NCBI GenBank assembly: GCA_050011895.1 | Contig: JBEKIF010000006.1 | Coordinates: 62,001-126,000, forward strand | Length of the DNA: 64,000 nucleotides | Source of the DNA: DATBGO01 sp050011895 | Lineage (GTDB): Bacteria > Actinomycetota > Actinomycetes > Streptosporangiales > Streptosporangiaceae | Reading direction: 5' to 3' | Shown: positions 49,301 through 61,300 of the stretch, in pieces | How positions within the stretch are numbered: position 1 is the stretch's first letter | Layout: each line of letters begins with the position of its first letter | The notes under the pieces: model-generated | The model's database searches: none | Told to the model about the DNA's origin: nothing | What the model saw: the letters and a program-made list of their open reading frames with translations, nothing else | Program-made: the position numbers and the translations under genes

Positions 49301-52300
49301 CTCGACCTCGAATCCCGGAATATCAGCATGTATCTCTGTCGTCCATATTCCTTCATCGAATTGAACGAATACCAGTGTCCCTGGTGGTCACGCCGATGGG
49401 CATCTACCAGCCCAGCTCCGGTGCGCTGTACCCGGCATTGCGCCGCCTGGAGCAAAAAGGCCTGGTCCGGGCGCAGGCTGCAGCGGGCCGGGCTGACCAG
49501 TCAGCCCGGCACCGCCGGGTGTATGAGCCCACCCAGGCCGGCCGGGCGGCCCACGAGAGCTGGCTGCGCACCCCGGTAGACCCGGCCACGGTCTCGCGGG
49601 ACCTCGGCCTGCACCTGATGCGCTTCGTGCTGATGGAGCACCTGCTCCCGCCCGACGAGGTGCTCAGGTTCCTGCAGCACCTCACCGGCGCGCTCGCGGC
49701 GTTTACCGCCGAGCTGGAGCACTACACAGCGGCCGCCGATCTCCGCGACCACCACCCGCGCCTTGCCCTCGACCACGGGCTGGCAGTCCACTGCGCCAGC
49801 CTCCAGTGGGCCCGGCACACCATCGCGGCACTGTCCGCTGCTCCTGCCGCCGCCCCGTAGCCAGCCGGCTCGGGTGCCGAATCCACAGCCCTTCCAGGAG
49901 CCCTCGTGCTGTCTCAGCTGCCTGTCATCGATCACGCAAGCCCGGCGGAGGCGGCCGGGCCCTGCAGCTCCGGCCCGTGGGACTGCATGGCAGACGGGCC
50001 GGAGGAGGCGGTCCCTCGCTCAGGCAGCGGTCAACGCGGGCCCGCAACTGCCGCCGGGCTCCGGGGTCGCGCCAGGCATCTGCCTCAGACCACCAGTGCC
50101 GTACCGTCTGGACCAGGGGCGTGAGGTCGCCGTCCTCTCTGGCCTACAGATCCAGCCCTCGGTAAGCATCGCGGCGGTTCCCACCACCGCCACCAGGCCG
50201 TCCGGTCTCGTGCTCGGCAATTACTCTGACGTAGTGCGCCTCGTCTCTCTGCTCCCTTCTGCGACCGAGATCGTTTACGCGCTCGGTCTGGGCGACGAAC
50301 TAGTCGGTGTCACATTCGAATGTGACGAGCCGGCGACCGCCCGCAGCGAGAAGGTAGTTGTCGTGGGTGGCCGGGACACTCGCGGGATGACGCCCGGCGA
50401 GATCGACAGGTACGTCCGGACGCAGCTTGCTTCCGGCGCGGACCTCTATACGCTGCGAGCGGAGGCTCTGGCAGCGCTGGAACCCGACCTGATCCTGACC
50501 CAGAACCTGTGCCGGGTCTGCGCCCTGCCGTCCGGTCACGTCGAGGATGCCCTGGACTACCTGGGATGCCATGCTGACGTGCTGTCGCTTGACCCGCATT
50601 CGCTCGATGAGGTGCTTGACTCGATCGTGGCAGTTGGCCAGCGCGCCGGCGTATCAAAGCGTGCCGAGCGCTTGGTCGGCGAACTTCGCGCCCGGCTGGC
50701 CCGCACTGCGACGGCAGTTGCGGGGCGACGACGTCCCAGGGTCGCGGTGGTCGAATGGGTGGACCCACCCTTCACCGCAGGGCATTGGGTACCGGACCTC
50801 GTCAGCGCGGCCGGCGGTGAGGCAGTCGCGGCTACGCCGGGTACTCCATCAGTCCAGACCGGCTGGTCCGTCATCGCCGAAGCGTCGCCAGATCATGTCG
50901 TGGTCGCACCGTGCGGCTTTCATCTGCCGGGCGCTATCGATCAGGCACAGTCGGTAGCGCGGGCACTGCCCGGCCTGCAGGTGTGGGCGATAGATGCCGA
51001 CGGCATAGTGGTACGCCCAGGACCGCGCCTCGTCGATGGCGTCGAAGCCATCGCCTCGATACTCCACCCGGATGCTGTGCCGGCCGCTACGCCCTGTCTA
51101 GTGCAGAGGGTGGCACGCATCGACTGACGCGCCGCGCCGCTGGTACATATGGCCAATGCGGCTGTCAGACCAGCGGGCCAGGATGGGACTGTGGAGCAAC
51201 TCGGTTTCGAAGGCATGCCACGCCGGCTGTACGGGTGCACGCCGACCAGGCTGGGCTCCTGGCTTGATTGCCCGCGCCGGTACCGGATGATCTATCTGGA
51301 CCGGCCGCCGCTGCCTAAGGGGCCGCCGTGGGCGCACAACAGCCTCGGCGCGAGCGTGCACAATGCGCTGGCCGGATGGTGGCGGCTGCCCCGGCGGGAG
51401 CGCAGCGTCGAGGCCGCGGGAGACCTGCTTGAGCGCGGCTGGATCACCGAGGGCTTCGCCGATGCGGCGCAGTCCGCCCGCCATCGCGAGCGGGCCAGGG
51501 CCATGGTGCAGCGCTACGTCCGCGGTCTTGATCCGGCGGCTGAGCCGGCCGGGGTAGAACGGACCGTCGCGACCCGAACCGATCTGATCGCTGTGTCTGG
51601 GCGGATCGACCGGCTGGATGACCGGCGCGGGCCGGACGGCAGCGGCGAGCTTGTTGTCGTGGACTACAAGACCGGTAGGCACCTGCTGACCACCGACGAC
51701 GCCCGGACCTCGCTGCCGCTCGCGCTGTACGCGCTCGCGGCGGAGCGGGTCATGCGGCGGCCGTGCTCGCGGGTGGAGCTGCATCACCTGCCAACTGGCC
51801 GGGTGCTTGCCTGGGAGCACTCCGCCGAGTCGCTGCGGCGGCAGCTGGGCCGGGCGGAGGACATCGCGGCTGAATGTGCGGCAGCCGACGAGCGGTACCG
51901 AGGCGGGCAGGCAGCTGATAGTGACGAAGTGTTCCCGCCGCGGCCAGGTCAAGGGTGTGGCTGGTGTGACTACCGGGCGCACTGCCCGCAAGGTGCCGCC
52001 GCCACCGCGACACGCCGTCCGTGGGACGGGCTGGCGGACTCGGACGCTTAAGCCGCGGGATGGCTAACCGGGCGGGATGGCTAACCGGGCGGGATGGCTA
52101 ACCGGGCGGGATGGCTAACCGGGCGGGATGGCTAACCCGGCGGGATGGCTAACCCGGCGGGATGGCTAACCCGGCGGGATGGCTAACCCGGCGGACGGCG
52201 CAGCGCGGGCCCGGTGAGTTTCGCGGCGGCGCCGTCGGCTGACTTCTTCCGCGGTGTTCCAGAACGAGGTCAGGGTGCTCGCCGTGGTCTCCGGCGCCTC

Positions 52301-55300
52301 GATAGCGGGCGAGTGGGCGGCGCCGGGGATGCAGACCCGCTGCGCGCGAAGCCGCCTGCCCATCCGGTCCTGGACCTCAGGTGGCCAGGCGTCGTCGTTC
52401 TCGCCGTACATGACCAGGATGGGCGGTCCGGCCACCCTGGCGAGCTCGGCGGTGCGGTCCGGGCAGCTGAGAAGGTAGTTGCCCATGACGACCAGCGCGG
52501 TCGGACAGTTAGCCAGATGCCGGTTGCGCAAGAACGCGACGATGTGCTCGGCCACGCCCTCGGCCCGGGCCTGTGGCTCCAGATGCTCCGCCCAGAGCTG
52601 CTCGGCCCAGCCGCGCAGCCGGGCCGAATCGGTGCCGTGGTCCGGGCCGTGGTCGGTGCCGTGGCCGGGGCTGCCGGCGTTGCGGGCCCGGGCGAGCATG
52701 GAGCGCAGCAGGTCGCGCTTGCTGCCAGTGATGCTCCCCGGTCCCGATCCCAGCAGGGTCAGCGACCCGATGCCTGCGGCCCGGGTCAGCACGGCGTGCC
52801 GTGCGATCAGGCCGCCGAGGGAGTGACCGAGCAGGTGTACCTCGTCCTCGTCGGGCGCGATGGCGTCGGCCACCGCGCCGATATCGGCCGCCAGTTCGTC
52901 TGGCGTGTAGTGATCCCTGCGCGCCGCTGCGGCGCTCTGGTACTGACCGCGCATGTCGATCGCGGTGACGCACCGGCCCGCCGCTGCTAGCGGCCGCAGA
53001 ACTGGGATGAAGTCTTCCTTGCTGCCGGTGTAGCCGGGCACCAGAATTGCCGGCTCACGCTCGCACACGCCGCTGGCCGGCTGTGCTTGCAGTGCTGCAA
53101 ACACGCCGCGCGGCGTCGTCAAGATCACAGAGCGGACAAAATCGGGCAGGTCGAGGGACCTTGGTGTACTCACGGAGCTGCAGCCTACCCAGACATGCTT
53201 AGGGTATTTCTACTAGTTTTACGCTGATTCCGCTGCAGTGCCACTAGCCGGGCCAATGTCGTGGGCTGGCTTCGCCTCCGACCGAGGGCGCCTTCGGCCG
53301 GTCGGCTGGCCACGCAGCGCCGACGCGTCGGCAGCGACAGCGGCTGTCGGCTCGGCTGCCCGCGCCTGCTCGCCCCGGCTTCCGCGGCTGGACCCCCGGC
53401 TTCCGCGGCTGGACCCCCGGCTTCCGCGGCTGGACTCCCGGCCTCCGCGGCCGGCGTCCGGACCTCCGCCGCCGGGTTCCTGGCCTGCCCCGCGACCAGG
53501 CTCTTGGCCGGCGCCGACGGGGGCACCCGCCCTAGTCCGGCGCCGGGCGCGCTGTCGAGACTGCGCCGTGTCACGAGATCTGGAGGGCTCGGTGCGCTCG
53601 CTGTCGGAACGGCCGCCGCGCTGCCTGGAGCCCGAGCCTGCGCCGCGCTCTCGGCCCCGATCCCTCGAACCCGGGCCGCTCGCCGGGCGGGCGGCATGCG
53701 ACCGGTTCCGGCCGGTCTCGCCGATGTCCTCAAGGGTCTCGGCCTCAAGGCCAAGCCTTGCCCGCCGCGCCCTGGGCAGCGTGCCCGTCGCGTCCCTGGG
53801 AATATTCAGCGCCTCGTAGAGGTGCGCAGAGGTCGAATACGTCTCAACGGGCTCGGGGCGGCCAAGAACGAGCGCCTCGTTGATCATCTTCCAGCGGTGC
53901 ATGTCGGCCCAGTCCACGAAGGTCACGGCCACCCCGATGCGGCCGGCCCGGCCGGTCCTGCCGGTCCGGTGAAGGTAGGCCTTGTCGTCTTCTGGGCACT
54001 CGTAGTTCACCACGTGGGTGACGTCGTCAACATCAAGCCCGCGGGCTGCGACGTCGGTGGCCACCAGGACGTCGACCTTGCCGGTCCTGAAGGCCCGCAT
54101 GGCGCGTTCCCGCTGGCCCTGGCCCAGGTCGCCGTGCACGGCGGCCGCTGCGAAGCCCCGCGTGGTCAAGGCGCCGGCGATCTGGTCACAGGCTCGCTTC
54201 GTCCGGCAGAACACGATGGTCAGGCCCCGGCCCGCGGACTGCAGCACCCGGGCGAGGACCTCGACCTTGTCCATCTGGTGGGCGCGGAACACATGCTGTT
54301 CGGTGCTCGGCACCAGGACCGGCTCGTCGTGCTGCTCGGCCCGCACATGCACTGGCCGGCTCAAGTGGCGCCGCGCGAGGGTGACAATCTCGCCAGGCAT
54401 CGTGGCTGAGAACAGCATGGTCTGCCGGTGCTGTGGCGTGAGCCTGAGGATCTTCTCGACGTCTGGCAGGAAGCCCAGGTCGAGCATCTTGTCTGCTTCG
54501 TCCAGCACCAGCGACCGGGTCTGGGAGAGATCCAGGTGGCCCTGCCGGACCAGGTCGAGCAGCCGGCCAGGCGTGCCGACGACGACATCGACGCTCTGCA
54601 GAGCCTCGATCTGGGGCTCGTAAGCCCGGCCGCCGTACAGGGTGACGACGGAGATGCCGCTGTGCGACGCAGCAGTCCGGAGATCCTCTGCGACCTGGAT
54701 GGCCAGTTCCCTGGTCGGTACGACCACGAGAGCACGAGGCGCCGATGGCTTGCCGTCAGGTGCCAGCTCGAGGCGCTGCAGTATCGGGATGCCGAAGGCC
54801 AGGGTCTTACCGGTGCCGGTCCTGGCCTGCCCGATGAGATCGTGGCCGTCGAGGGCTATCGGCAGGGTCAGTGCCTGGATCGGGAAGGCGTGGGTGATCC
54901 CGGCGGCCTCAAGGGCCGCGCAGAACGGCTCGGCAACGCCGAAGTCACGGAATGTCTTCTCGCTCCGGGTCACGTCGGACGGCAGGGCCTCGGAGGGGAG
55001 GGCCTCGGAGGGGAGCGCCTCGGACCGGAACGGTCCCGATGGCGGTGCCTCAGGCGCCAGCGTCTCGGTTATAAGTGTGTCGGGCGCCGCGTGCTCGTCC
55101 TCCGGCACGCTCGGCATGGTCCAGTTATGCGTTGTCAGGGCTTCCGCCTCCATCAGGAGCCTGCGGGTCCACCAGGCGCATATGCGCCGTGCGTCCGCAT
55201 CGCGGGCTCACATTTCGAACTCTCCCGCGGGACGGCTCACGCTGTCGCAGCGCGGCATTGGCCACGCACTCGCGGGGAAGTTTCGGCGCGGCGGTCGGGA

Positions 55301-58300
55301 GCGATCAAGGCTCCCGGCGATCCCGTGCCTTACTTTGTGGGGTACAACACGCTTCGGGGTTACCGCATTCCACGTGCGGATTGACCCTAGTCTAGCAACA
55401 TCACTAGTTAGCCACGGCGGCGCGGGCCAGTCTCAGCCGCTGGCAAGTTGTTACGCTGCGTGGATGACCGACATGGGCGCGGAAAGCACGGAACAATCGG
55501 CGGGTAGCGCGGGTAGCGGTGAGCCAGAGAGCGCGGCGGTCGGCAGTCCTGATCCGGACGGCGTGATCGATCTCCTCGGCGTGCTCGCGTACGCGTCGCT
55601 TGTCGCCTTCTTCCGGCTTGCCGATGATGCCGCGATCGCGGTTTCGCTGGCGGACAAGGAAGCCATGGCCGGGATGGCGGTTGCGCAATTCGGCCATTTC
55701 CAGATGCTGCGCAGGCGGCTCGAGGGCATGCATGCCGATCCTGAGGCGGCGATGTCACCGTTTGTAGCGGCCATCGACGCATTCCACGCTAGGACGGTTC
55801 CGGCTGACTGGCTGGAGGGGCTGGTCAAGGCATACGTGGGCGACGGGATCGCGGCCGATTTCTACCGGGCCCTTGCGGAACTGCTCGACGAGGAGACGCG
55901 TGCCCTCGTCCTCGAGGTGCTAGGCGATGCCGGGCAGGCGGAGTTCGCCGTCGCCCGGGTTCGAGCGGCGATTGAAGCCGACCCGAAGGTCGCAGGCAGG
56001 CTGGCGCTCTGGGCCCGCCGCCTGGTCGGTGAGGCTCTCGGGCAGGCCCAGCGGGTGGCGGCCGAGCGTGAGGCCCTTGCCCGCCTGCTTGCGGGCGGGA
56101 CGGTTACTCAGCTTGGCGAGATAGGCCGGATGTTCGCGCGGCTGACGGACGCGCACGCCGAGCGGATGGACGCGCTTGGCCTAGCGAGCTAGCGAACGCC
56201 ATCCTCGGCCGCTGGCAGGGCCAGTGGCGCAGCCTGGGATGCGATCCTCACCTGGTTGGCCGGTGCGTTCCTTCGCCGGTTAGCGATGCTGGAAGCGGCA
56301 GTCTCGCTTCCACCCCGGTCGTTCGCTGTGCTGGACCTACGGGCGGCGCTGCGGACCGCCGTTTCGTTTCTGGCCGCCCAGGACCGCTGGCGGCAGGGAC
56401 CGTAGGCGGCCACCGACCGCCTACGGTCCGGGACCGCCAAAGGGTCCGGACCGCCTACGGCCCGGGACCGCCTACGGGTCCGGACCGCCTACGGCCCAGG
56501 AACCGTGGGCGGCCAGGGAGCGCTGGCGGCCAAGCCCTTTGCTAGGCAGGGTTGCGATTGCGCCCCAGCAGCGGACGACGCTGGTTCTGCTCGGGCAGTT
56601 CGCCCGGCCCGGGCGCAGGCGGACCGCCATCCGCCTCGACTTCGATCCGCTCCTTGCGAAGTTCGTCGCGGATCGTCCGGTCCTCCGCCACCTTCTTCGC
56701 CACCAGACGGACCCGTTCGACCGGTACTGCTTCCTTCTTGATGACTGCACGCTCCTCGTGCAGGACGATCTCCTGGTTGCCTTCCGCGATCGGGCCCCGG
56801 ACCCGCTCCTCCGCCGTGATCGGAACACGCTCGAGTTCATACTCCTCGTGGAACACGTGAATCGCCTGCTCGACTGGCTCGACGTCCACGTACTTGCGTA
56901 GCCGGACCCGCCCCGACTCAAGTACCTCGGTGCCCACGGCCATCCGCTCCTCGGTGCGGACGAGCCATTCGTCGCTGGAGGGGGCGCCGGCTTCGGCCTG
57001 CCTGGTCTGCCCTTCAACTTGTCCTGCCTGGCCCGGCTGTCCTGCCTGGCCCGGCTGTCCTGCCTGGCCCGGCTGTCCTGCCTGGCCCGGCTGTCCTGCC
57101 TGGCCCGACTGTCCGGGCTGCCCCGTCTGAGCGGGGATCATGAGGCCGTAGTAGTGGCGCAGCTCGTCCGCTTGCTCAGCGGACATATGTCGCTCCACGC
57201 CCATGTCTGGCCCGCTCATGATCTTCTTTGTCTCGAACGGAACGCTGAAGCCGTCTCCAGCCGTGCGGCGTCCGGCAAGCGGGACGAAACGGCTCACCTT
57301 CCCGGCGCGTACCCGTGCCCATACCGGAGTGCCGTCCGCGTCGTCGTTGAACACCTGCTCGACCGTGCCGACCACTTGGCCATCGGCATCTGTTACCCGA
57401 GCACCCGTCAGTTCTGTTCCTTGCGTGGTCATGGTGACATCTCCCCCCGAGTCGCTATCACCACACAGTTGCGGGCATCAGCCGCCTCTGTGACCTTGGA
57501 TAATTCACTAATTGTAGTCCTTCGACCACGAAGTGCGATAGGGCGCGGTCGTCCCGGAGCGGGCCTCGACGTCAGAAGTGGCGCTGCGGGGACGTTCTGG
57601 ACCGTGAGGTCAGGCGCCAGTTGGACCGTGACGTCAGGCGCCAGCCTGACGGGCCTGGCTCGCCCCGAGGACCCGCGGATCTGCCGCCGGAGCTGCCGGA
57701 GAGCCGGGGGACTCAGGCCTGCGGGACTCAGGCCGGGCGGGACTCAGGCCGGCGGGACTCAGGCTGGGCGGATTCAGGCCGGGCGGATTCAGGCCGGGCG
57801 GATTCAGGCCGGGCGGATTCAGGCCGGGCGGATTCAGGCCGGGCGGATTCAGGCCGGCCGGGACCCAGGCCGGCCTGACTTAGATGGTGGGGCCGAAGCC
57901 GATCCGGCGGGGCTCAGCCCCGCCGATCTCCACGTAGGCGATCTTGTCCGCCGGGACCATGATCTTGCCGCCCTTGTCATCTGTCAGGACGAAGACGCCG
58001 CCGTCAGTGATGGCGGTCGTCAGGGACCGCTCCACCTCCTCGAAAGCGGACTCGGTCTCCAAGACCAGCTCGCGAGGTACGGACTGAATTCCGATCTTGA
58101 CTTCCACGGCAGCTCCTCTCGAACCGAGGCTAGCCCGGTGCGCGGCGCGAACGGGTCAGCAGGACGCTCGCCGCGCTACGCCGCGAGCGAAACGCGGTCC
58201 TTGTGCGGGGTTCGTGATCGGCGGGGGAGTCAGCTCGCCCGCGGCCAATCGCTGATCCCGCGCCAGGCCAGTCTGGCGATCAGCTGCTCGGCGGCGTCTT

Positions 58301-61300
58301 TGGGGATGGCCTGATCCGTGCTGAGCCAGTACCGGGAGCTGACCTGGGCCATGCCTACGAGCGCTATCCCGAGCAGATGTGCCTCGGCCTCGCCGAGCCC
58401 CGCGTCGGAGTGGATGGACTGGCTGACCATCTCGGCGCAGTCCTGCATGGTCGCCTCGAGGCGTGCTCGCACGGCCGGCTCGTTGCTCAGGTCGGACTCG
58501 AAGACCAGCCGGAAGGCCTCGCCGCTGGCAACAAAGTCGAAGAACGCCTTGAAGGTGGCAGGGACGCGCTGCTTATTGTCGGCTGTCGAGGAAAGAGCCG
58601 CCTTGACGATGGCGACGAGCTCGTCCGCGCTCTCGTCCAGCAACGCCAGGTAGAGTTCAAGCTTTCCCGGGAAATGCTGGTAGAGAACTGGCTTGCTGAC
58701 CCCGGCACGCTCGGCGATCTCGTCCATCGCGGCGGCGTGGTAGCCCTGCGCGACGAATACCTCCTGTGCCGCTCCAAGGAGCTGCCTGCGCCTGACCGGT
58801 CTCGGCAGCCGGGTGCTGGCTGGCTTCGCCTCCGGCGATGCTGTCACGAGACTCTCCGAATGTGTGCTGTCCTGCGATGATTACGCGCCGGTCCAGCTGC
58901 CATCCTACGACCGGACCATAGCCAGGATCGGTAGTGCAGCGGTTGGAGAGCAGGCCGGGCTATCCGCCAGCTCGTCCCCTGAGGCCCCTCGGTCAGCGGT
59001 ATTCGTCCTCGTCGGAACCCACCTCGCGGCCCTGTTCGGCCGCGTCGGCAGGGTCAGCCTCGAACGGCGGCTCGTCCTGATCGGTGCCAGCCTCGTCGTC
59101 AGCACCTGGGATGGCATCCTGGTCTTGCTCGGCAGAATCAGCCTCGGGCCGCTCGGTGTTCATGTCGCTCATGCGGGACGTGCTCCTTGTCTGCTCGGTT
59201 CATCGAACATATTGCCGAACAGAAGAATCCGGACAACACTGCTGGTATCAGGACCTGGTCTGAGGGGGTAGGGAGACATCATGCATAGCATGTGGAAGGG
59301 CTCGATCTCTTTCGGCCTAGTCATGATCCCCGTGAAACTGTACGCCGCGACCGAGCAGAAGGACATAGCGTTCCGCCAGGTTCACCGGACTGACGGCGGC
59401 CGGATCAGGTTCCGCCGGGTCTGCTCCATCGATGGCGAGGAAATCCCCTACGAGCAGGTCGCCAAGGGGTTCGAGCTGCCCAGCGGCGAGATGATCGTGC
59501 TGACCGACGAGGATATGGCTGATCTGCCGCTGCCGACGACGCGGAGCATCGAAGTCCTGCATTTCATGCCGGCCGATCAACTTGATCCCATCCTGCTGTC
59601 CCGCAGCTACTACGTGGAACCTGAGTCTGCAGGTGCACGGGCCTACGTGCTGCTGCGCGATTCACTCGACCGGTCGGGGAAGGTGGCCTTGGCCATAGTG
59701 GCGCTGCGGCAGCGGGAATCGCTCGCCACGCTGCGGTCCAGGGACGGCGTGCTGGTGCTCGAGACACTCCTGTGGCCTGATGAGGTGCGTACCCCAGCGT
59801 TTGGCTTCCTCGACGATGACATCGAGGTCCGGTCGCAGGAACTCAAGATGGCGGCGTCCCTGATCGACTCCATGACCGTGGACTTCGATCCGGACGAATA
59901 CCACGACGGTTACCGTGAAGCTCTTCAGGAACTTGTGAACGCCAAGGCCGAAGGGCGCGAGGTGATCCAGCCAGAGGAAGGCGAGATCCCCGGAGGCGAG
60001 CCGACCAGCCTGGCGGATGCGCTGAAGGCCAGCCTGACGGCCGCCAGGCTCGATCAGCGCCAGGCGAGCGCAGGCTCGGGCAGTGCGGCCTCGGGCGGTG
60101 CGGCCTCGGGCGGTGCGGGCTCGGGCAGTTCGGGCTCGGGCAGGTCAGCTGGCGGTAGGTCAGCTGGCGGCAGGTCAGCTGAAGGCAGGCCGGGCGGCGG
60201 CAGGTCGGCCAGTGGCGGGTCGGACGGGGGTAGCTCGGCCGGCGGTAGCTCGGCCGGAACGAAGCCCGGTAGCGCGAAGACGGCTGGCGCGAAGTCCGGT
60301 GGCGCGAAGTCAGACGGCGCGAAGTCAGACGGTGCGAAGTCAGACGGTGCGAAGTCAGACGGGGCGAAGTCAGACGGTGCGAAGTCAGACGGGGCGAAGC
60401 CTGATAGCGCCAGGACGGCCGCAGGTCAGACCGCAGCCAAGTCGCCACCATCCAGGTCACGCAGGCGGGCGAGCTGACGAGGAGAGCGGTGCAGCACCAG
60501 TGCAGCACCAGGGCAGCACCAGCGGTGGCCGGAGCTACCGGCGAGTAATATAGGGGACCGTGGCAGATCCGATTCCCGTCTGGCCGGGCGAGCTTGCCTC
60601 GTTCGGTACCGGCGAAGTCTTCGTGCGCAGCGCTCCGGCACTCCCGGGCGCTGAGCCTGCGTTGTTCGTCCACGGCCTGGGGGGTTCATCCACCAACTGG
60701 ACCGACTTGATGGACGAGCTGAGGCACCCGCCTGCGAACGGCCAGCCCGGGCCTGCGCTTGCCTGCGAGGCGATGGACCTGCCAGGGTTCGGTTTCTCAC
60801 CGCCACCAGCCGATGACGATTATTCGATCGACGGGCACGCGTCATCCGTTATAGGCCTGATTGAAAAACGCGGCAATTGGCCAGTGCATCTGATCGCGAA
60901 TTCGCTCGGCGGCGCCATCTGCACCCGGGTGGCCGCTCGGCGGCCCGATCTGGTGCGGACCCTGACCTTGATCTCGCCCGCCCTGCCTGACCTGCGTCCG
61001 CGGGTGCTGCCGCTGCGCGTGACGGCGCTATGCTCGCCCGCTCTTGGGCCGTGGCTGGCAACCAGGGCCAGACGCATGTCAGCGGCGGCCAGAAGCGAGC
61101 TGCTGGTCAGGGACGTCTACTACGACCCGCACTCGATGCACCCGAGGCGGCGCAATGAGGAGATCGCTGAACTGATCCGCCGAGACGGGCTCGACTACGC
61201 CAGCCACGTACTGATCATGACGGCTCGCGGGCTTGTCGGCGCTTACGTCCGCCGCGGCGCACGGTCGCTGTGGCGCGACGCGGCCAGGATCAGGGTGCCC